Assembly (NCBI GenBank): GCA_948527295.1
Contig: CAOSWK010000002.1
Span: 124,001-188,000 of the forward strand
Origin: an uncultured Eubacteriales bacterium
GTDB lineage: Bacteria > Bacillota > Clostridia > Oscillospirales > Acutalibacteraceae
Reading direction: 5' to 3'
DNA length: 64,000 nucleotides
Shown here: positions 53,308 to 60,175 of the stretch, in pieces
Layout: the number at the start of each line of letters is the position of its first letter
Position numbering within the stretch: position 1 is the first letter of the stretch
Program-made: the position numbers and the translations under genes
Notes under the pieces: model-generated
Database searches by the model: none
Told to the model about the DNA's origin: nothing
The model's input: the letters and a program-made list of their open reading frames with translations, nothing else

Positions 53308-54027
53308 ATGGAAAAACCAGTATTTGAAAATCTATTTGAAATCAACGTCAATGCACATCTTGAAAATAAAAACGGCCTGTCATATCTGTCCTGGCCGTAC
53401 GCCTGGGCCGCGGTGAAAAAACGTTTCCCTGATGCGAACTATAAAATTCATCAGTTCGGCGAGTCCCATCTCCCCTACGTTTTCGATGAGGGCGTAGGCT
53501 ACATGGTATTTACTGAAGTCACAATCGACGGATTGACCCATATGATGTGGCTTCCCGTGATGGACGGCGCGAACAAAGCGATGAAGTCTGAAGGGTACGT
53601 ATACGATACCAAATATAAAAAGGGCCTATCGGTCGAGCCGGCGAGCATGTTTGACGTAAATAAAGCAATCATGCGGTGTTTGGTGAAGAACCTTGCGATG
53701 TTCGGCCTCGGGCTTTACATCTACAGCGGCGAGGACTTGCCGGAAATTGAAATTGAAAAAATCAGCGCAAAGGACGCGAACATCTTAAGGCGGGTCGTCA
53801 ATGACTTCGAAGATTCGGACAAGCTGTATCTCACGCTGCTTAAAAAGTACAACGTCACGAGCTTCAAGGAGTTAACAGTCAAGCAGCGAGTGGAGATTTT
53901 AGAAGGGCTGAACCAGATGGCAGCCGAAAAGAAGGCGAAGAAGGCGAAGGAGGCGCAGAATGGAGATAAAATTCACAGTGTCGGGAACACCGAAGGGCAA
54001 GCAAAGACCGAGAGTTTGCCGGATTAA
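53308..54027 (+). CDS. Single-strand annealing protein, DUF1071 (Sak-like) family
   Basis: Phage recombinase that anneals complementary single strands. The 239-residue protein has the family start FENLFEINVNAHLENKNGLSYLSWPYAWAAVKKRFPDA and the conserved block DVNKAIMRCLVKNLAMFGLGLYIYSGEDLP. The C-terminal 50 residues are Lys/Ala-rich. The ATG at 53308 follows GGAGG by 9 bases; upstream open codons cross the terminator and are not used. It overlaps the RusA gene by 68 bases. Confidence 0.88.
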   Translation: MEKPVFENLFEINVNAHLENKNGLSYLSWPYAWAAVKKRFPDANYKIHQFGESHLPYVFDEGVGYMVFTEVTIDGLTHMMWLPVMDGANKAMKSEGYVYDTKYKKGLSVEPASMFDVNKAIMRCLVKNLAMFGLGLYIYSGEDLPEIEIEKISAKDANILRRVVNDFEDSDKLYLTLLKKYNVTSFKELTVKQRVEILEGLNQMAAEKKAKKAKEAQNGDKIHSVGNTEGQAKTESLPD

Positions 54028-54622
54028 AGGGCGGAGCATAACGTACACGCCCAAACAGACGGTGGATTACGAAAATCAGATACGGTCAATATACTCTAAA
54101 GTTGCAAACTTTAAATTCGAAAGGCATGTGCCTCTTGAGGTTGCGATTCTTGCCCTTTTTGAACCGCCTAAAAGCATCAGCCGGAAGGTGCGGGCTTTGA
54201 TGCTGGGTGGCGAAATTCTGCCAACCAAGCGCCCTGATGGGGACAACGTCATCAAGGTCATTCTAGATGCCTTAAACGGCGTGGCCTTCCATGACAACGG
54301 CCAAGTTTGCAAAATCTATTTTGATTTGCAGTGCGCCGCCCCGGTGGGCGAAGCAGGCGTGCTGACAAATAGGAAAAAACACAGAGCGCTGCGAAGCGTG
54401 CCAAGCGAGCAGATCTACAATGTTTTTGACCGGAAAGGCAAAAAATTATTGGAGGACAAAATTATGGGTAAAACATTGAAAATTTTTGATAACGACAAAG
54501 AAATTTATAACGGCAATTGCAGCGTCAATACGGTGATTTTTAGAGGTCGAATTTACAGCGATTTACGAAAAGTAAGCAAGGGAACGGCGAAGCGCGTGGC
54601 CGCGCGGGACAAGTCGCACTGA
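53960..54622 (+). CDS. rusA: RusA family Holliday junction resolvase with C-terminal extension
   Basis: Metal-dependent resolvase of phage origin. Residues 1-125 are RusA-like: GTPKGKQRPRV, the YTPKQTVDYENQI segment, and the acidic active-site region RPDGDNVIKVILDALNG followed by HDNGQV. About 95 further residues follow with no known family, making the protein longer (220) than usual. Inside the same frame an ATG at 54464 has its own perfect GGAGG 8 bases upstream and would yield a separate 52-residue protein. The long product may therefore be a read-through fusion of two genes. Confidence 0.85.
   Translation: MEIKFTVSGTPKGKQRPRVCRIKGRSITYTPKQTVDYENQIRSIYSKVANFKFERHVPLEVAILALFEPPKSISRKVRALMLGGEILPTKRPDGDNVIKVILDALNGVAFHDNGQVCKIYFDLQCAAPVGEAGVLTNRKKHRALRSVPSEQIYNVFDRKGKKLLEDKIMGKTLKIFDNDKEIYNGNCSVNTVIFRGRIYSDLRKVSKGTAKRVAARDKSH
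54464..54622 (+). CDS. Possible independently translated 52-residue protein inside the rusA frame
   Basis: The ATG at 54464 has GGAGG at an ideal distance and begins MGKTLKIFDNDKEIYNG. It is in the same frame as rusA with no stop between them. It may be an internal start or the relic of a separate gene. No family recognised. Confidence 0.45.
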   Translation: MGKTLKIFDNDKEIYNGNCSVNTVIFRGRIYSDLRKVSKGTAKRVAARDKSH

Positions 54623-54727
54623 TACTGCGTTCGAACCTTTAATTTTCTCCTCGCGAAAAGTGTTGCTGCGTGCACAAAGACTGCTTATTGCCTAGAATTT
54701 GTGCGCAACGGACTTTTCTTTTGCCAA

Positions 54728-54752
54728 GCTTTTCTTTTCAGCAAAGAAAAGC
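54728..54752. repeat. Perfect inverted repeat in the gap after rusA
   Basis: GCTTTTCTTT and AAAGAAAAGC around a 5-base loop. It resembles in style the poly-T/poly-A palindrome at 52,266. The 54,623-54,789 gap holds no gene. Confidence 0.5.
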
Positions 54753-54789
54753 GGGCCATTTTATAGGCCGAAAAAGGAGATGATTAAAA

Positions 54790-54990
54790 TTGAGTTATCC
54801 GAATATGACTTTTGAAGACGTGCAAGACAGCGTGAATCAGTGGCTTTGGGATAAAGAAGAACAGACTTATTTCTGGATTTTGAGCACAGACCGTGAAACC
54901 AGAACCATAGGAGTGAAGGGGCTTGGTGGCGTAGAAACCAGGCTCTTTTTTTCACCTGGAAGATTTTTTAAGCATGCGCAAAAAACATAG
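54790..54990 (+). CDS. Small phage protein of unknown function (66 residues)
   Basis: TTG start with AAGGAG 10 bases upstream. The 66-residue product (MSYPNMTFEDVQDSVNQWLWD onward) is soluble and aromatic-rich, with no family recognised. It lies 17 bases before the late regulator and probably shares its transcript. Confidence 0.55.
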   Translation: MSYPNMTFEDVQDSVNQWLWDKEEQTYFWILSTDRETRTIGVKGLGGVETRLFFSPGRFFKHAQKT

Positions 54991-55007
54991 AAAAATGGAG
55001 GTATTTT

Positions 55008-55496
55008 ATGACGAAGAAGGACCGGCAAGTTGCCGGCGCCACGCTCGCGGACAATAATGCTGCAGAACCTAATAATCCAGACCGCGCAATGAGCGCGAGG
55101 GATCTCAAGAATTTATACTACTTGAAAAAGGAAATAAAGGAACAACAGCGAAGAATCGCGGAATTGGAGTCCGCGGCAACAAAATGCACCGCGAATATTT
55201 CTGGTATGCCAAGCGGTAAAGGGGTTTCAGATAAAGTGGGCAAATACGCGGCTCAAATTGCAGATTTAAAGGCGATTTTGGATTTAAATTTAAAAAAGAG
55301 TTTTTACGAACTTAACAGATTGACTCGCTACATTGAAAGCATTGAGGACAGCGAAATGAAGCTTATTTTTTCACTCAGATATATTCAAAATATGCGGTGG
55401 CATGAAATCGCCCGTGCAATAAATTATCAGGATGAAAGTGTGCCGAGGAAAAAACATAGCAGATTTTTAAAAAGTGACCGAAATATCCGAATTTAA
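55008..55496 (+). CDS. Phage late-gene regulator, DUF1492/ArpU-RinA-like
   Basis: A 162-residue protein with a charged coiled-coil N-terminal half (LKKEIKEQQRRIAELES). The C-terminal helix-turn-helix resembles sigma region 4 (LIFSLRYIQNMRWHEIARAINYQDES followed by PRKKHSRFLK). This is the usual architecture of activators that switch on packaging and structural genes just upstream of HNH and terminase in Bacillota prophages. TGGAGG precedes the ATG. Confidence 0.8.
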   Translation: MTKKDRQVAGATLADNNAAEPNNPDRAMSARDLKNLYYLKKEIKEQQRRIAELESAATKCTANISGMPSGKGVSDKVGKYAAQIADLKAILDLNLKKSFYELNRLTRYIESIEDSEMKLIFSLRYIQNMRWHEIARAINYQDESVPRKKHSRFLKSDRNIRI

Positions 55497-55557
55497 TGTT
55501 GTATAATGGTAATGTGAGATAATGCACTTAAAAAATTAGGCAGAATGAGGCAGAAAT

Positions 55558-55938
55558 ATGAAGTCTACTGCTATAACGATGGAAGAAATTTTTAAATACG
55601 CAAAAGAAAAATTTGGGACGAATCCTGAATATCTATGGGCGAAATCTCCGAATTATGCTGTTTTGAGGAATTCAAAAAATTCAAAATGGTATGCGATAGT
55701 AATGAATATTCCTCGAAAACGCCTAGGTCTAAAGAGTGAAGAAAATATTGATATTCTGGATGTTAAGTGCGATCCGATATTGATAGGCTCGTTATTAGGT
55801 AACAAAGGTTATTTTCCGGGCTATCATATAAACAAAAAGACGTGGTTAACGTTGCTTTTAGATGGGTCAATACCAAAAGACGAAGTGTTTAATCTCATTG
55901 ATTTCAGCTATGATCTGACGGCAAAGAAGAAAAAATAA
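55558..55938 (+). CDS. MmcQ/YjbR family protein, phage cargo
   Basis: A 126-residue protein of the YjbR fold (double-wing, CyaY-like). Conserved blocks are VLRNSKNSKWYAIVMNIPR, DVKCDPILIGSLLG, GYHINKKTWLTLLLDG and the final LIDFSYDLT. Cellular role is poorly known. It is not a typical phage gene. It has its own -10 (TATAAT at 55,502) and is followed by a strong terminator, so it behaves as an autonomous cargo gene between the late regulator and the packaging genes. Confidence 0.85.
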   Translation: MKSTAITMEEIFKYAKEKFGTNPEYLWAKSPNYAVLRNSKNSKWYAIVMNIPRKRLGLKSEENIDILDVKCDPILIGSLLGNKGYFPGYHINKKTWLTLLLDGSIPKDEVFNLIDFSYDLTAKKKK

Positions 55939-55945
55939 AAAAACA

Positions 55946-55979
55946 AACAGTCTCTAATTTAGAGGCTGTTACTTTTTTG
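55946..55979 (+). terminator. Rho-independent terminator after the YjbR gene
   Basis: A 12-pair stem (AACAGTCTCTAA with TTAGAGGCTGTT) followed by ACTTTTTT. Confidence 0.85.
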
Positions 55980-56064
55980 AAGGAGGTTTTAGCATATAAA
56001 CAAATCATACAACCAGCGTGACGCTGGATCCACGTCACGCCCTGGAATTTCTGAAAAAGAAAAT

Positions 56065-56493
56065 ATGTCACACGTGCCCAAAACAAAAGCCTTTTATAGC
56101 TGCCATTTTTGCGGCAGAATCCATGATGAAGGGCATGTTTGTAAGAGCAAACCGGTTAAGCGCAAAAAGATTGATGACGCGGTGCGCTTTAGAAATAGCA
56201 CAGGATGGCATAAAAAACGGCAGCAAATCAAGGAACGAGACTGCTATTTATGCCAAGTGTGTATTAGAGAACGCTACGGAACCCGGCGTAAGTACAATTA
56301 TGAAGGACTGCAGGTTCACCATGCGGTGCCCGTCAATTCTAGCCAAGAGCTGCGGCTTGATGACAGCAACCTTATCACACTGTGCTCCATGCATCATGCG
56401 ATGTGCGATAACGGCGAAATACCATATGACGAGGTTAAACAAATAATCTTAGAACAGGAAAACAAAAAGGAGAATGCAAATTATGTTAGTTAA
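56065..56493 (+). CDS. HNH endonuclease
   Basis: A 142-residue phage HNH nuclease of the kind found next to terminase and required for packaging-end cleavage in many cos phages. It has paired cysteines (CHFCGR, CYLCQVC), the first catalytic His in LQVHHAVPV, and the DDSNLITLCSMHHAMCDNG block. The ATG at 56065 lacks a ribosome site. A perfect AAGGAGG at 55,979-55,985 instead points to codon ATA at 55,996, from which 23 more residues are open. The original ATG may have mutated to ATA. Confidence 0.88.
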   Translation: MSHVPKTKAFYSCHFCGRIHDEGHVCKSKPVKRKKIDDAVRFRNSTGWHKKRQQIKERDCYLCQVCIRERYGTRRKYNYEGLQVHHAVPVNSSQELRLDDSNLITLCSMHHAMCDNGEIPYDEVKQIILEQENKKENANYVS

Positions 56494-56686
56494 AGAATTA
56501 TACATCGAACACCCATTTTCAAAGGAAGTTGAGGTACTCAAGAACGTTGAAGCTGAGGATGCGACTGAGTTTAAGGGCTTCATAAAGGTAAAGCTTCTAG
56601 GTTCCACCGAACTTCCAAGCAAAGACAGCGTTTTTTTCTTAAATAGAAATTCAATTACTAAAATTGTGCCAGAACTCTTAAAATAG
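56483..56686 (+). CDS. Small phage protein of unknown function (67 residues)
   Basis: Starts at ATG 56483 with AAGGAG upstream and overlaps the HNH stop by 11 bases. The 67-residue product (MLVKELYIEHPFSKEVEVL onward) looks like a small beta-rich barrel (VKLLGSTELPSKDSVFFLN). No family recognised. Confidence 0.6.
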   Translation: MLVKELYIEHPFSKEVEVLKNVEAEDATEFKGFIKVKLLGSTELPSKDSVFFLNRNSITKIVPELLK

Positions 56687-56800
56687 CATCCCCCCGGGGG
56701 TCTTGGCGAACAAAATGCTTAATAACCGCATACCAACGGCCCCCTCTCTTTACACCGATGGCTCGCGCGCGTGTTTTTTTTGGAAATCGCCTTTGAACGG
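56687..56800 (+). other. Putative cos (DNA packaging) region
   Basis: Between the HNH-proximal genes and the terminase small subunit lies a GC-rich palindrome CCCCCGGGGG (56,691-56,700) and, at 56,763-56,771, an alternating CG tract followed by eight T. Location and composition fit a cohesive-end site in HNH-terminase phages. This is inference from position. Confidence 0.4.
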
Positions 56801-56841
56801 CGCTGCTATGGGGCATACAGCAATTATAAGGACGTGATAAA

Positions 56842-57198
56842 TTGGGAAAAACGGATAGAAACGAGCAAGCAAAAGCAATTTTGGAGCTTGCAAAAGGCTA
56901 TGGCGTCAATCAGAACCTGCTTTTCGCGACAACCTTTGAACGCTATCAAACGCAGCTACAAATCTTGGAAAAGCTAAAAGAAACGATTGAATCTAAGGGC
57001 TTTTTCGTTGACAAGACCTATGTGAAAGGCGAAACCAACCTGTATTCGCACCCCGCCGTGACGCAGTACAACCGCACGACGGACAGCGCAAATAAGACCG
57101 CGGCAACGCTTATAAGGATCATAACGACGCTCGGCTGCCGGCGAGACGGCGAAGAACCCGATCCGTTGCTCGAGATCTTAGCAGGGAAGCAAAAATGA
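56842..57198 (+). CDS. terS: Phage terminase small subunit, P27 family
   Basis: DNA-recognition subunit of the packaging motor. The 118-residue helical protein has the P27-type central coiled region (ERYQTQLQILEKLKETI) and the VKGETNLYSHPAVTQYNRTTDSANKTA block. TTG start with GGACGTGA upstream. The stop overlaps the large-subunit ATG as ATGA. Confidence 0.85.
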   Translation: MGKTDRNEQAKAILELAKGYGVNQNLLFATTFERYQTQLQILEKLKETIESKGFFVDKTYVKGETNLYSHPAVTQYNRTTDSANKTAATLIRIITTLGCRRDGEEPDPLLEILAGKQK

Positions 57199-58871
57199 TT
57201 GCCCATCAAAGCTACAAATACGCGGAGGGTGTGGTAAAATGTGAGATTGCAGCGCCAAAATACATCATAAAACAGTGCGAGGAGTTCATCCGAATCTGCG
57301 ATGGAGCGTCTAGCAAGTATTTTTTAGATGAGGAAAAACTGCAGCAAATCGACAAAGTCTTAAAGATGCTCGTGATGCCACGCGGTCTGAAGGCCGGCCG
57401 CAGTATTTATGAATGCTCGTGCGGATATCAGTGGCTTTTATATGCGGCTGCGCTTTGCATTGTATATAGAAATAACCCAAGCCGCAGGCGGTATGAGACC
57501 GTTATTTTAGAGGTTGGAAGAAAAAATTTCAAGACTTTTACAATAGCAACCATTTTCGTGTTGCTTTTTTTGTTGGAGCCAAAGTTTTCTAAATTCTATT
57601 CGGTGGCGCCAGACGGGGCTTTATCGCGCGAAGTGAAAACAGCGATTGAAGAAATTTTGAAGAGCAGCCCTTACGTTTATTGGCATAATGAAAGGCCGCG
57701 GTTCAAGGTTTTACGAGATTATATCCAATTCATGCCGAACGAAAATCGCTATGTGCCGCTGAATTATTCAAATAGCCGCATGGATGGTAAGCTCCCAAAC
57801 GTGTTTTTGGCTGATGAGGTCGGCGCACTGCCAAATTCGTATGCGATTGAAGCCATGCGTTCCGGCCAGCTCAACATTTTGAATAAGCTCGGATGCATAA
57901 TTTCTACGAAATATCCGACGGCGAACAACCCGTTCGAAGACGAGGTTAACTACGCAAAACGGGTTTTAGATGGTACGCAGGCCGATGATACGGTCTTTTC
58001 CCTGCTCTATGAACCTGAAAACACCGATGATTGGGCGTTTAATGATACAATCCTGAAACACGCGAACCCCGTGGCCTTAGAGATACCTGAGATTTGGGAA
58101 GACCTGTTAAAGAAGCGAGCCCGTGCGATTGCGATTGAATCTGCGCGTGAAAACTTTTTGACGAAGCACTGTAACATTATTTATCAGGGCGCAGGCACTG
58201 AGAGCTTCGTTGATATCAAGTATCTTCAAAATTGCCGTGTCAATAAAATCGATTGGGCCGGGCGTGAAGTCTACGTTGGCGTGGATTTATCGATGTCAAA
58301 CGATAACACCGCGGTTGCGATTTGCGCCGAGGAGGACGGTAAAATCTTAGCTGACGTTGTTTCGTTCATCCCTGAAGGTCGAATTGAAGAGAAAAACAAG
58401 TTTGAGAAGCTTGATTATCGCCGGTTTATAGCCAAAGGTAAGTGTATCGCATGCGGCAATAAGACGATCGATTACGGCGTTGTTGAGGATTTTGTATTTA
58501 AAATCGAGAAGAAATACGGCGTGACGGTGAGGGCCATCGGTTTTGATAGGTACAATGCCATCTCCAGCGCGCAAAAGTGGAATCAAGCCTACAATACCGT
58601 TGAAATCAGGCAGCACAGCGATACTCTTCACCCGCCAACAAAGCTTTTGTACGAGAAAATCACGGACGGCGAATTTGAATACGAGAAAAACACATTGTTA
58701 GAAATAAACTTCGAAAACGCCCGCTGCACCTACGATACGAACATGAATCGCTATGTCACAAAGAAAAAGTCCTGTGGCAAAGTAGACATGGTTGTAGCGC
58801 TCATCAACGCGGTCTATCTATTGCAACAGGACGTGATTTTCAATGACGGCTGGGTTGTTCAGGTTGTTTAA
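57195..58871 (+). CDS. terL: Phage terminase large subunit
   Basis: ATPase-nuclease that packages DNA into the prohead. The 558-residue protein has an adenine-binding start and a Walker A-like EVGRKNFKT near residue 115. Walker B with catalytic Glu is NVFLADEVGAL near 213, and the coupling motif is IISTKYPTANNP. The RNase H-like nuclease domain has VGVDLSMSNDNTAVA, the central Asp region IGFDRYNA and the late Asp KVDMVVALINAV. It appears complete. Its last four bases overlap an antisense gene. A decayed second copy of its 3' end lies at 59,421. Confidence 0.93.
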   Translation: MIAHQSYKYAEGVVKCEIAAPKYIIKQCEEFIRICDGASSKYFLDEEKLQQIDKVLKMLVMPRGLKAGRSIYECSCGYQWLLYAAALCIVYRNNPSRRRYETVILEVGRKNFKTFTIATIFVLLFLLEPKFSKFYSVAPDGALSREVKTAIEEILKSSPYVYWHNERPRFKVLRDYIQFMPNENRYVPLNYSNSRMDGKLPNVFLADEVGALPNSYAIEAMRSGQLNILNKLGCIISTKYPTANNPFEDEVNYAKRVLDGTQADDTVFSLLYEPENTDDWAFNDTILKHANPVALEIPEIWEDLLKKRARAIAIESARENFLTKHCNIIYQGAGTESFVDIKYLQNCRVNKIDWAGREVYVGVDLSMSNDNTAVAICAEEDGKILADVVSFIPEGRIEEKNKFEKLDYRRFIAKGKCIACGNKTIDYGVVEDFVFKIEKKYGVTVRAIGFDRYNAISSAQKWNQAYNTVEIRQHSDTLHPPTKLLYEKITDGEFEYEKNTLLEINFENARCTYDTNMNRYVTKKKSCGKVDMVVALINAVYLLQQDVIFNDGWVVQVV

Positions 58872-59041
58872 TCTTTAGGCAACTCAATTTTGCCGTGCTT
58901 TTTCTCAAATTCCCTTATGCACGTTTGAATCAGGTATAAAATCTGACCATTGGCGGAGCGGCCTTCGTATTTAGAAATATAGTGAAGCTTAAAGTGCAAC
59001 TCTTTATCTACCCTTATGCCAAGATGTTTTTCTTTTTCCAC
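58868..59041 (-). CDS. Ribbon-helix-helix (Arc/CopG-like) DNA-binding protein 1
   Basis: A 57-residue antisense gene with GTG start and strong GAGGTGAT ribosome site. The sequence has a LGIRVDKELHFKLHYIS ribbon-and-helix pattern followed by a second helix (SANGQILYLIQTCIREFE), as in Arc/CopG repressors. It is a diverged paralogue of the gene at 59,175; both share RVDK and GRSAN. It overlaps the terL stop tail-to-tail. Confidence 0.75.
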   Translation of the reverse strand: MEKEKHLGIRVDKELHFKLHYISKYEGRSANGQILYLIQTCIREFEKKHGKIELPKD

Positions 59042-59056
59042 TTAAATCACCTCATA

Positions 59057-59143
59057 ATATACTTAAATAGTTTGTTCAACAAGTTAATTTTAAGTATATT
59101 TAGAGACATAATGTTCTTAATGTACTTTATTTAAGTACATTAA
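59057..59143. promoter_or_regulatory. Palindrome array between the two ribbon-helix-helix genes, likely operators
   Basis: Two perfect 11-base-arm inverted repeats: ATATACTTAAA...TTTAAGTATAT (59,057-59,099, 21-base centre) and TTAATGTACTT...AAGTACATTAA (59,117-59,143, 5-base centre). They share a TACTT/AAGTA half-site. A smaller palindrome TTGTTCAACAA sits in the middle of the first. They cover the promoter region of the first gene. Confidence 0.6.
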
Positions 59144-59174
59144 ATTAAAAAAAGGTGATAACAGTAAAGGTGGC

Positions 59175-59360
59175 TTAAATTTCATTGGAGGTGATGTCAA
59201 TCTTTTCGTGTTTATTTTCAAAAGTTTCAACGACTTCCTTCATCAGTTGAATAAGCTCTTTATTTGCTGAGCGGCCGTTATACTCCGCGACATATCTAAA
59301 CTTTTTGAACAAATTTTTGTCCACTCGCAGAGTGTATCTCAGAACATTATCATCCTTCAT
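59175..59360 (-). CDS. Ribbon-helix-helix (Arc/CopG-like) DNA-binding protein 2
   Basis: A 61-residue protein with YTLRVDKNLFKKFRYVAEYN and GRSANKELIQLMKEVVETFE, the same fold pattern as its neighbour at 58,868, antisense to the phage genes. The ribosome site is GGGTGAAA. It may self-regulate or regulate the neighbour through the palindromes in between. Confidence 0.75.
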   Translation of the reverse strand: MKDDNVLRYTLRVDKNLFKKFRYVAEYNGRSANKELIQLMKEVVETFENKHEKIDITSNEI

Positions 59361-59420
59361 ATTTTCACCCTTTTTACACTATTTTTATACTATTTTATAT
59401 TTTAGCATTGAAAACATAAC

Positions 59421-59495
59421 CCCATTAAAACGGCCTGCCTATTGCAACAGGATATCGTTTTTTCGGATAATTCATAGGTTGTGCAAGTTATTTAA
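59421..59495 (+). pseudogene. Remnant of a second terminase large subunit 3' end
   Basis: Read in frame, this stretch gives IKTACLLQQDIVFSDNS, then a TAG stop, then VVQVI and TAA. It matches the end of terL (INAVYLLQQDVIFNDGW, VVQVV and stop), with the Trp codon TGG changed to TAG. The DNA similarity is clear over about 70 bases. No upstream terminase sequence survives. Confidence 0.8.
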
Positions 59496-59497
59496 TA

Positions 59498-59737
59498 TTA
59501 TCTGTTAAATAAATAATCTAACGAAACATTTAAAACTTTTGAAAGCCCGTCAATTTCTATGTCATTTACTAATCGATTGCCATTTTCAAGCCTTGAAATG
59601 GAACCTCTGCAAACGTATATCGCGAGTAATTCAAGCTTTTCAGATAATTCTTTTTGGCTCAAATTAGCTAATTTTCTTGCTTCCTTAACTTTTTCTCCGA
59701 CTATGTTTAACCTTTCTCCATCGATAATTTTCTTCAT
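59498..59737 (-). CDS. XRE-family helix-turn-helix repressor
   Basis: A 79-residue protein with a single Cro/CI-type helix-turn-helix (VGEKVKEARKLANLSQKELSEKL, then SISRLENGNRLV) and the usual LNVSLDYLF ending. The ATG at 59737 follows GAGGTG. It is divergent from the capsid-side operon. Inverted repeats on both sides of the divergent promoter are its probable binding sites. An insert (LLAIYVCR) between the helices makes the turn slightly longer than usual. Confidence 0.85.
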   Translation of the reverse strand: MKKIIDGERLNIVGEKVKEARKLANLSQKELSEKLELLAIYVCRGSISRLENGNRLVNDIEIDGLSKVLNVSLDYLFNR

Positions 59738-59751
59738 AATCAACACCTCTG

Positions 59752-59817
59752 TGTCTTGAATTAAGACAAACATAGTGTATAATTATTATCATCAAAATAT
59801 GTCCTACCAACAGGACA
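59752..59817. promoter_or_regulatory. Divergent promoter flanked by two XRE operators
   Basis: Plus-strand promoter: TTGAAT (59,756-59,761), a 16-base spacer and TATAAT (59,778-59,783). Operator 1 is TGTCTT-GAATT-AAGACA (59,752-59,768), overlapping the -35. Operator 2 is TGTCCT-ACCAAC-AGGACA (59,800-59,817), just after the expected start point. Both share a TGTCYT half-site. Confidence 0.7.
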
Positions 59818-59835
59818 CAAAGAGGAATAAATATT

Positions 59836-60171
59836 ATGAAGGTTGCAATAGTTGGCTCAAGGAATCTAACAAATGTGGATATATCTGAGTTCATACCGGC
59901 CGGAACGCGTGAAATCGTATCCGGGGGCGCTGCTGGAATCGATACGCTTGCCGAAAAATGGGCGGATAAAAATCGAATTTCAAAAACAGTGATACGACCC
60001 GAATACAGCAAATACGGGCGATCCGCGCCGCTTGTTAGAAACAAAGAAATCGTGCAAAGGGCCGACGTGGTGGTTGCCATTTGGGACGGCAAGTCGCGCG
60101 GCACGAAGTACACCATAGAGTACGCCCGGCAGGCCGGCAAAGACGTGACGGTCCATATTTTAGAGGAGTGA
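59836..60171 (+). CDS. SLOG-domain (DUF2493/YspA-like) nucleotide-binding protein
   Basis: A 111-residue Rossmann-like protein with MKVAIVGSRNL, VSGGAAGIDTLAEKWA, PEYSKYGRSAPLVRNKEIV and ADVVVAIWDGKSRGTKYTIEYA, the standard SLOG motifs. Such proteins bind nucleotides or nucleotide-derived signals, and their phage role is unknown. GAGG precedes the ATG. It is the first gene behind the XRE-controlled promoter and lies 4 bases before the protease gene. Confidence 0.88.
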   Translation: MKVAIVGSRNLTNVDISEFIPAGTREIVSGGAAGIDTLAEKWADKNRISKTVIRPEYSKYGRSAPLVRNKEIVQRADVVVAIWDGKSRGTKYTIEYARQAGKDVTVHILEE

Positions 60172-60175
60172 TAGT

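Noticed and set aside
56018..56446. Alternative plus-strand frame of 142 codons across the HNH gene
   Set aside because: The other frame has the full HNH motif set; this one has none.
59175..59773. Toxin-antitoxin module made of the ribbon-helix-helix gene and XRE gene
   Set aside because: Neither has a partner resembling a toxin. Both small antisense genes are DNA-binding type, and the XRE gene has the operator arrangement of a repressor.
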